Source: an uncultured Verrucomicrobiales bacterium (GTDB lineage: Bacteria > Verrucomicrobiota > Verrucomicrobiia > Verrucomicrobiales > Akkermansiaceae). Taken from it: a DNA stretch of 5,021 nt. Shown piece by piece: positions 1 to 5,021 of the stretch; positions within the stretch are counted from its first letter, which is position 1, and each line of letters starts with the position of its first letter. The notes under the pieces are model-generated. The model did not search any database. It saw nothing but the letters and a program-made list of their open reading frames with translations, and was not told where the DNA came from. A program made the translations under genes and the position numbers. The DNA lies in NCBI GenBank assembly GCA_937916135.1, contig CALFTQ010000009.1, positions 1-5,021 on the forward strand, written 5' to 3'.

Positions 1-3000
1 CGCCACGTTCAGCTTGTGCTTCCCGATGTCGAGACTCCCGGCATTATCCAGACTCCCCAGCGTCACATTGCTGTCCACGCGCAGCTCACCAGCAATCGTC
101 AGCTCTCCGGTGGTGCCGCTCAGCGTGCCGATTTGACCATCCGTCACAATCAGCTCACCCTGCAGCTCAATATCGCGGTCTTCTGCCGCCAGTTCCACTG
201 TTTCGAGCACAGTACCCTCAGCTATACGCAGCTTACCGTCTGCCACTTCCATGTAGCTTACGCTCATGTCTCCATTGCTCAGCTCTGTGACCGCAGCACC
301 ATCCCCGGGCGCAATAATCAGGTTCTCCGCCTCAATGAGCTCACCGCCGAGATTCAGCGTCTCCACACCGTTCACGGCATCGTAACCGGCGGCCATATAG
401 TCCTTCCAGGACTCCTTGCCCACCCATTCATTGCCGTACCACACGCGGGTTCCCCAGTTAGCGTAATCCTTGCTCACCATCACATCCGCACCGCTCACCG
501 ACAAATCATAGCGGTACACCACGGCATCTATGGAGGTACTCCCCTCTGCCACCCAGGCGCGGAAATCCTGCGAGATGTCATTGCCGGCGCGGGCAATGAC
601 CACGCTCTCCCCGTGGGCCAGGTTCAGACTGTCCAGATTCTCCCGGCTCAGTGAGAAAATGGTATCCCCGGCGTCAAACTGTCCGACCGTCAGTGCCGGA
701 GCAGTCAGCGTGAGATACTGCAGAGTGATAAGCCCGGTACTCAGCGTACCGCCTACGCTCAGGCTACCGGACTCACCCAGCGTCAGGGCGGCGGCACTCA
801 TATCCCCGCTTACCACAGCAGCGGCATCAAAGCTCAGGCTGCTGCCTGCGGCGGACAGGCTGCCCGTTTCCACCGTGTTGCTGAAGCTCACGGCATGGTT
901 ATTGGTCACGATGATACTATCCGCATCCACCGTGCCGTTCACGCTCATGGCAGCATTAGCCCCCAGGCGAAGATTCAGCGTCCCATTGCCTGAGATATCG
1001 CGGATATCCGCATTGATTTCCGTAGCCATGCCGTTGAACACCAGATTAAAGGTCTTGCCGCCGTTCATCTCGAATGCTCCCGTCCACCCGGAAACATCTC
1101 CGCTGAAGGCAAAGCCCGTGTACTCATTGCTGAGCGTTTTCTCGTAGACCATCTTGCCTGCCCCGCTCACCGTCCCGCTGAACGTGGTCATGACGTGGTC
1201 TGCATTCGTCTTGTGGGAATAGCCGTTGGATATCACCAGAGCCGCCTGCTCCGTGCCGTCCGCCGCCGTGCTGCGATTCAGCCGCAAATCGGCAGCCACC
1301 GTCCTGCCGTTCACCCCGGTGTAGCCCATCACATTCTCCAGCTCAATCGTTGAGCCGCTCTGACCGATGGTGTTCATATCCAAATTGGTATCCGTGGTGA
1401 TATTCTCCAGCTTCACCGTGCCGCTCCAGCCCTTGGCAAGCGCATAGCCGGTGAAATCCGCAGAACTGCCCAGATTCAGCTTACCGGCTCCGGCCAGGCT
1501 CACGGTGTTGTCTGTCGAAACACCGCTGAGCTGTGCCCGCTTCACCTCCACGCCGCTGCTCAGGCTCAGCGTGCTCGCCGCATCCACACGGATGCCGCCC
1601 GTCAGATTGCTCCCGAGCTTGCTATCCAGCGTCAGCTTGCCGCCGTTAAGCACCAGCGTCTCAGCCGTGTCAAACTCGCTGCATCCGTCGTATGTTACCT
1701 CGCTGTTAACCCAGTAGGTCGTTGCATCCTCATTAACATAAGCAGTAAGTACGCCATTGGTGTATGAATGCGACAGATAATCCTGCGCAGTTCCGTTCTC
1801 CGTTATCTTCCATATCACGTCTGCCGCTGCCGTACTTTGTCCGCTGCCTTCTACCAGCGTATAGTCATGTGCCACATAGCGATACCCACTAGCACCCGCC
1901 GAGTATTGCACATCACCACCAACAACCCCAAAAACTTCGCTTGCTATTGATACTTCTCCACCCAACACTAAAGTACCTTCGTTACTCAGCACAGATTTGA
2001 GTGTCAGGTTCTTCAAGCTGATTTCGGCATCGGCGGCCACACTTACACCGTCAACCGTCAGCCCCTCACCGCACCAATTACCGCTGAGAGTCGTATTACT
2101 GATGCTGACCGCTCCGTCCACCGCCAGAGCATCCGTATCATCCTGCAGTTCCAGCCTGCCCCCGGTAATGGATATCCCACCGGTTCCATCAATCTTTTGG
2201 GCACTCAGGTTTCCATCCTCCAGCAGTAGTGTACCCGTTCCCTGCAGATTCAGCACACCGTCAAGTGCCATGCTTGCATTCTCACGGAAAACCATACTAC
2301 TGCCTGTGTGCATCTGTAAGCGATTGGCAGACACAGCATTGTACCCCATCAGTTCCAGCGAGGTGCCGGAATGGAATACCAAATCATACCCGGCATGGTT
2401 CAACGAGGCATCCTTCACCAGAACGCTTGCTCCGCTGCCTTCTGCCACCGTAATGCCGCGCCCCTTATAAATCGCGCCATCCTCCACACGCAGACGGCCA
2501 CCATACAGATTCGTCATGGCTCGCACCTCCGTCGTGCGGGAAAGGCGGATTTCCTCCTCCGTACCGGCCACATCGCCCTTGACTTCATACAGGTCATCCA
2601 CCGTAGTCGCACCGGTGAAGATGATATCGCCCCGCTGCTTGACGGTGACAGTTTTCCCCTCTTCATTCTGGTAGGTATAATCCGCATTCAGCTCCACCGT
2701 AGAGCCGGAAATAACATACACCGAATCCCGGAACTCGATGCTCTTACCGGCTGCGGCAGAAAGAGAAATCGCATCACCATAGTAGGCATAAATACTGCGC
2801 AAGCGGTATGCGCCATTTCCAATCTCCGCATTCTTTTCAAAGAGTACGGAGTCATTGTTCTGTATACTCAAATTGCCACTCGACCAAATTGCGCCGCCAA
2901 ATGCGGCGGCGCCATCGGAATAAAGTGAGCCGGAAGCCGTATTCCCGCTGAACGTCACGCTTCCGTTGTTGCTCAGGGTAATGGTTCCCCCCTCAATCGC

Positions 3001-3954
3001 GCCGCCATAGGCATTGGATGAGGAGCTTGATGAGGCGGAAGCCGTATTTCCGCTGAACGTCACGCTGCCGTTGTTGCTCAGCGTGATGGTTTCTTCCCCC
3101 TCAATCGCGCCGCCACGGGCAGAGAAGCCGGAATAAGTAATATCCCGGAAACAGACACCCTCGTAGTAGTTGTACTCCAGGTTGCTCGTCTGGCGGGTGG
3201 AGAAAGTTAGCGTCTCCTGCACGTTTTCTTCATGCCGCACAATCTGTAGCGTGCCATCTGCAGTATACACGAGGGTAGCATCTGCCCAGAAACCGGAGCC
3301 AGGGGCGTCTTTATCGAAATAGTCGTTGATGGAACAGGAACCAGCGGTCAGCGTATTGCCATTCTTATCCACCAGAGAGGAAATCCCGGTGAAGAGGGTG
3401 TAGGTCTTGCCATCGCCGGCGGCGGTGAGGATGAGGTTGGAGCCGCCATGCAAGGTGAGGGAGTTGTGATTCAGGCTGGCGGAGGATTCCACAACGAGCC
3501 CGCTCTTTTCACCCAGCACCAGGGCCGAATCCAGCACAGCGGCGGCATTCTTCGCCGCCAGGGGGGAACCGGAAGCGATGCTCAGGGAATCGCCCACGGC
3601 CAGCGTGCCGGAAAGGGAGATGGTATCAGTGTGCAGAGTATATTCTTCCAAATCAATCGTGACATCTGCCCCGGCGGCAATATCCAGAGTGCCAACGGTG
3701 ATATTCTCTCCCAGCGTCACGGTGCTTTCGCCTGTGAAGCTCACATTATCCCCCGCAGCAAAGGAGGCTGCGGCGTCCTCCTCATCCACAAAGGATTTGT
3801 TCTCCGCACTGGTATCCCAGGTGAGGCTGGAACCGCTGAAGGTGAGATTCTGCGCCTCAGCCCAGGCTACACCGCTACCAAGTGAGAAAGAAGCAACCGC
3901 AGCCAGACAGGCCAGAACAGACTTAAACAAACGAACAGGGAGGTGGAGTTTCAT
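1..3954 (-). CDS. Large autotransporter-type surface protein, 3' end beyond window (partial)
   Basis: An ATG at 3954-3952 opens a frame with no in-frame stop for 1,318 codons to the window's left edge. Residues 1-32 form a Sec signal peptide. The rest is beta-strand-rich, Gly/Ser/Thr/Asn-rich passenger sequence, typical of right-handed beta-helix surface proteins. Residues 37-110 (LTWDTSAEN..F..GDNVSFTG..TVTLGENITVGTLDI) match the opening of autotransporter-associated beta-strand repeat units. A closing segment with YTLFTG spans about 185-240. Three Pmp-like GGAI/FxxN repeats lie at 281-375. Further modules contain GWSGTVKLENI (W843), SGWTGAF (W957) and a Trp-rich segment at 1167-1181. By family this is a type V-style secreted protein, probably surface-exposed and possibly adhesive. 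The expected C-terminal beta-barrel or other anchor lies outside the window, so the export route is inferred. There is no Shine-Dalgarno before the ATG (TTTTTCAACC); the start is fixed by the signal peptide. The substrate or ligand is unknown. Confidence 0.9.
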   Translation of the reverse strand, partial: MKLHLPVRLFKSVLACLAAVASFSLGSGVAWAEAQNLTFSGSSLTWDTSAENKSFVDEEDAAASFAAGDNVSFTGESTVTLGENITVGTLDIAAGADVTIDLEEYTLHTDTISLSGTLAVGDSLSIASGSPLAAKNAAAVLDSALVLGEKSGLVVESSASLNHNSLTLHGGSNLILTAAGDGKTYTLFTGISSLVDKNGNTLTAGSCSINDYFDKDAPGSGFWADATLVYTADGTLQIVRHEENVQETLTFSTRQTSNLEYNYYEGVCFRDITYSGFSARGGAIEGEETITLSNNGSVTFSGNTASASSSSSSNAYGGAIEGGTITLSNNGSVTFSGNTASGSLYSDGAAAFGGAIWSSGNLSIQNNDSVLFEKNAEIGNGAYRLRSIYAYYGDAISLSAAAGKSIEFRDSVYVISGSTVELNADYTYQNEEGKTVTVKQRGDIIFTGATTVDDLYEVKGDVAGTEEEIRLSRTTEVRAMTNLYGGRLRVEDGAIYKGRGITVAEGSGASVLVKDASLNHAGYDLVFHSGTSLELMGYNAVSANRLQMHTGSSMVFRENASMALDGVLNLQGTGTLLLEDGNLSAQKIDGTGGISITGGRLELQDDTDALAVDGAVSISNTTLSGNWCGEGLTVDGVSVAADAEISLKNLTLKSVLSNEGTLVLGGEVSIASEVFGVVGGDVQYSAGASGYRYVAHDYTLVEGSGQSTAAADVIWKITENGTAQDYLSHSYTNGVLTAYVNEDATTYWVNSEVTYDGCSEFDTAETLVLNGGKLTLDSKLGSNLTGGIRVDAASTLSLSSGVEVKRAQLSGVSTDNTVSLAGAGKLNLGSSADFTGYALAKGWSGTVKLENITTDTNLDMNTIGQSGSTIELENVMGYTGVNGRTVAADLRLNRSTAADGTEQAALVISNGYSHKTNADHVMTTFSGTVSGAGKMVYEKTLSNEYTGFAFSGDVSGWTGAFEMNGGKTFNLVFNGMATEINADIRDISGNGTLNLRLGANAAMSVNGTVDADSIIVTNNHAVSFSNTVETGSLSAAGSSLSFDAAAVVSGDMSAAALTLGESGSLSVGGTLSTGLITLQYLTLTAPALTVGQFDAGDTIFSLSRENLDSLNLAHGESVVIARAGNDISQDFRAWVAEGSTSIDAVVYRYDLSVSGADVMVSKDYANWGTRVWYGNEWVGKESWKDYMAAGYDAVNGVETLNLGGELIEAENLIIAPGDGAAVTELSNGDMSVSYMEVADGKLRIAEGTVLETVELAAEDRDIELQGELIVTDGQIGTLSGTTGELTIAGELRVDSNVTLGSLDNAGSLDIGKHKLNVA
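2830..3114 (-). repeat. Three 36-residue Pmp-like (GGAI...FxxN) repeats within the surface protein
   Basis: GGAI occurs at residues 281-284, 317-320 and 353-356, exactly 36 residues apart. The paired FxxN motifs are FSGN (300-303), FSGN (335-338) and FEKN (372-375). Between them runs a conserved core, TITLSNNGSVTFSGNTAS in the first two copies and NLSIQNNDSVLFEKN in the third. A worn fourth unit may follow (GDAI 393-396, FRDS 408-411). GGA[ILV] plus FxxN is the defining pair of the chlamydial polymorphic outer membrane protein repeat, where each unit forms rungs of a beta-helix passenger and the repeats are linked to adhesion. The motif match is seen directly. A role in binding here is inference. 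Confidence 0.8.
2932..3007 (-). repeat. Near-identical direct repeat, copy 2 (partner at 3037-3115)
   Basis: This 76-base segment encodes most of the second Pmp-like repeat. It aligns with 3037-3115 with about five substitutions and one 3-base indel, which makes the encoded EGG in this copy EGEE in the other. The reading frame is preserved. The similarity at synonymous positions suggests a fairly recent duplication, and it is the only strong nucleotide-level repeat I see in the gene. Confidence 0.8.
3037..3115 (-). repeat. Near-identical direct repeat, copy 1 (partner at 2932-3007)
   Basis: This 79-base segment encodes most of the first Pmp-like repeat (GGAIEGEETITLSNNG...). It is separated from copy 2 by about 29 bases that encode a six-serine run (residues 308-313, mixed TCA/AGC/TCC codons) and the start of the next GGAI. 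The serine-rich spacer is a local low-complexity insertion between otherwise matching units. Confidence 0.8.
3859..3954 (-). other. Signal peptide of the large surface protein (residues 1-32)
   Basis: The N-terminus has a basic n-region (K2, R8, K11), a hydrophobic core from about S12 to L25 (SVLACLAAVASFSL), and a signal peptidase I site AWA (A30-W31-A32) before E33. This predicts Sec export across the inner membrane. C16 lies inside the hydrophobic core and is not followed by a typical lipobox arrangement (the sequence is LACLAA, with Leu at +1 and no charged mature start), so a lipoprotein is less likely than a conventionally cleaved protein. The MKLHLP opening resembles that of many Akkermansia autotransporter-type proteins, from memory. 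Confidence 0.85.
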
Positions 3955-4105
3955 GGTTGAAAAAGTTTAATTTATAATGATTTCAAAATCTGCTGATATA
4001 CAGTTCCATTGATAACAGGTGACAACTGGCATATCACTTGAGTGTCGGACTGATAGCATCCTGGTATTGCTTAAATTCGGGGAAAGGTTGCATAGGATTA
4101 AAGGA
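3955..4105. other. AT-rich intergenic gap between the two genes
   Basis: These 151 bases separate the stop of the upstream 254-residue gene from the ATG of the large surface protein. The 30 bases next to the ATG are very AT-rich. I see no GC-rich hairpin followed by a T run on the minus strand, so there is no visible intrinsic terminator after the upstream gene. Read-through into the surface-protein gene cannot be excluded. Confidence 0.6.
3997..4025 (-). promoter_or_regulatory. Tentative sigma70-type promoter for the surface-protein gene
   Basis: On the minus strand, TTGTCA (4020-4025, 5 of 6 to the -35 consensus) is followed after 17 bases by TGTATA (3997-4002), a weak -10. TATATC at 3995-4000 is a better hexamer but sits at 19-base spacing. 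Either would give a leader of roughly 35 bases. A TATAAA closer to the gene (3971-3976) lacks a matching -35. The call rests on hexamer matching only. Confidence 0.3.
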
Positions 4106-4870
4106 TTAGGAATTTACGATATTGTCAAAAGCTGCAACAAAACCGTCCGGGCCAGCATTCTTACAAATTTCTCCTTTTCGGTAATTGATATAAAGCTCAT
4201 ATCTGGGGGTGCCGTTGTTATTGATGGAAACCTTATGTACCGAGCACGCACGTTGCAAAGCATAGGCCGAAATGGCAAAGGCTCGTGTTCTGCTGCCGGA
4301 TACATGAACAAACAGGAAAGTGGCACCGGATTCGACAGCTGCTTTCAGCCGCTCTACGCCCACATCCGACCGAAAATAGCCGGTCTTATTTTTATCGGAA
4401 GCTGCGCTCCCGATAACTTCCAACGCAAAAGTTCCCCATGCGGCAATGTTCACAGAAGCTCTTTTTGTCGCGACGGAGCGAGCGGACAAAGCCTCGCTAT
4501 TGTGTGACACCGCTGCAACGGACTGTGGCGGATTATCCACGGCTTTTTCCTCACAAGCAAACTCACTTGCCCAACCTACACGCACAATCTCTTGCCACAC
4601 GACGGGGTGAAAGGTAATCTGCTCCCCGTCTCTGCAAAAATATTGCCCGTACTCCTTATTGTCTTCAGAAAAGGTCTGATCCACTCGATTTTTCCACTCC
4701 TGTTCACTGTCACCATACTTTTGAGCGAGATGATCAATTAACAGTGAACGACTGATACCGACCCAATTAGTACAACCAAGTTCTATTGCCGCACTCACGA
4801 TTTTGTGAATTTTCAACTGTGGTTTATTATATTGATCAGCAATTTTTCGGGATGCTCTTGAAGTATTCAT
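4106..4870 (-). CDS. Uncharacterised 254-residue, probably cytoplasmic protein
   Basis: I do not recognise this protein. It begins MNTSRASRKIADQYNKPQ and stops at TAA (4108-4106). There is no signal peptide and no membrane segment. Residues 18-100 look like a compact helical domain: KIHKIVSAAIELG, SRSLLIDHLAQKYG and EWKNRVDQTFSED are plausible helices, followed by a short strand/turn (YFCRDGEQITFHPVVWQEI). That layout is compatible with a winged-helix fold but unproven. Residues 105-140 are a likely linker rich in Ser, Ala and Val. Residues 141-235 look like an alpha/beta domain with strand-like TFLFVHVSG (184-192), helix AFAISAYALQRA (197-208) and strand RYELYINY (223-230). Cysteines at 33, 79, 106, 209 and 236 form no obvious metal site. 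The start is supported by a good promoter about 25 bases upstream, though the ribosome binding site is weak. GC is visibly lower than in the downstream gene. The opposite-strand frame over it is shorter and lacks signals. Confidence 0.8.
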   Translation of the reverse strand: MNTSRASRKIADQYNKPQLKIHKIVSAAIELGCTNWVGISRSLLIDHLAQKYGDSEQEWKNRVDQTFSEDNKEYGQYFCRDGEQITFHPVVWQEIVRVGWASEFACEEKAVDNPPQSVAAVSHNSEALSARSVATKRASVNIAAWGTFALEVIGSAASDKNKTGYFRSDVGVERLKAAVESGATFLFVHVSGSRTRAFAISAYALQRACSVHKVSINNNGTPRYELYINYRKGEICKNAGPDGFVAAFDNIVNS

Positions 4871-4894
4871 AAATTACAGGATAACTCTTTCCCT

Positions 4895-4923
4895 AGCATA
4901 CGCTTTCGGAAACCGTAAGTCAA
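4895..4923 (-). promoter_or_regulatory. Sigma70-type promoter of the 254-residue gene
   Basis: On the minus strand TTGACT (4918-4923) and TATGCT (4895-4900) are separated by exactly 17 bases. Each hexamer matches consensus at 5 (TTGACA) and 4 (TATAAT) positions. Transcription would start near 4888, leaving a leader of only about 18 bases before the ATG at 4870. That leader (AAGAGTTATCCTGTAATTT) has no good Shine-Dalgarno. The purine stretch AGGGAAAGAG overlaps the expected start site and lies too far from the ATG to serve well. Confidence 0.6.
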
Positions 4924-4969
4924 ACATAAAATTGGCATTAATTCAAAATAATTTACAAGGTACGCAGTG

Positions 4970-5011
4970 AGTGTAACACGCTATTGTGTTGATTTTTAAC
5001 TCGCTTACACT
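4970..5011. repeat. Nested short inverted repeats upstream of the 254-residue gene
   Basis: AGTGTAA (4970-4976) is the reverse complement of TTACACT (5005-5011). Inside and overlapping it, AACAC (4975-4979) pairs with GTGTT (4986-4990) across six bases. The cluster lies about 50-90 bases upstream of the promoter's -35, where an activator or a divergent regulator could bind. The arms are short and may be chance. A weak rightward promoter (TTGTGT 4984-4989, TACACT 5006-5011, 16-base spacing) overlaps it, hinting at a divergent gene beyond the window. Confidence 0.3.
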
Positions 5012-5021
5012 AACCGGACAA

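Noticed and set aside
2830..3114. Chlamydial origin of the whole window, suggested by Pmp-like repeats
   Set aside because: The GC level, the signal peptide style and the surrounding passenger modules fit Akkermansia-like Verrucomicrobiota better. The motif is also known from beta-helix proteins outside Chlamydia.
2932..3115. A CRISPR array or tandem satellite
   Set aside because: There are only two close copies, they preserve the reading frame, and they encode matching protein repeats.
16..3970. Many open rightward frames, up to about 212 codons, across the left four-fifths of the window
   Set aside because: They all lie antisense to the 1,318-codon surface-protein frame. Their products are low-complexity strings rich in Pro, Ser, His and Leu with no domains, as expected for the complement of a Gly/Ser/Thr-rich gene.
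4010..4105. An intrinsic terminator after the 254-residue gene
   Set aside because: Only a weak four-base stem (GTGA/TCAC around 4019-4037) is present, with no following T run on the minus strand.
4114..4326. A 70-codon leftward frame inside the 254-residue gene
   Set aside because: It is fully contained, in another frame of the same strand, and has no features of its own.
4019..4507. A 162-codon rightward frame opposite the 254-residue gene
   Set aside because: It is shorter than the opposing frame, has no ribosome binding site or recognisable domain, and competes with a minus-strand gene that has a well-spaced promoter and domain-like composition.

Overview
The window looks like chromosomal DNA from a gut-type Verrucomicrobiota bacterium, most likely Akkermansia or a close relative. 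This is inferred from recognition, not from a search. The long gene's N-terminus (MKLHLPVRLFKSVLA...) and its modular passenger resemble the large autotransporter-type surface proteins that are abundant in that genus. GC content is moderately high in that gene and lower elsewhere.

Both genes read leftward, on the minus strand. From right to left: about 150 bases of AT-rich upstream DNA (4871-5021) hold a small cluster of inverted repeats and a near-consensus sigma70 promoter (TTGACT, 17 bases, TATGCT). That promoter serves a 254-residue protein of unknown function (4106-4870). A 151-base AT-rich gap (3955-4105) follows, with a tentative promoter and no convincing terminator. The rest of the window (1-3954) is a single uninterrupted minus-strand reading frame. 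It runs 1,318 codons from its ATG and is still open at the left edge, so the C-terminus (expected to carry the export or anchoring domain) is not visible.

The large protein has a clear Sec signal peptide followed by beta-strand-rich, Gly/Ser/Thr/Asn-rich passenger sequence built from at least four modules. A striking stretch at residues 281-375 carries three repeats spaced exactly 36 residues apart. Each starts with GGAI and carries a later FxxN, which is the signature of the chlamydial polymorphic membrane protein (Pmp) repeat. Two of the repeats are nearly identical at DNA level.

The two genes share orientation, but there is no visible evidence that they work together. The small protein has no signal peptide or membrane segment and is probably cytoplasmic. 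The big protein is exported and probably displayed on the cell surface. I found no RNA gene, mobile element, CRISPR array or complete undescribed system in the window.
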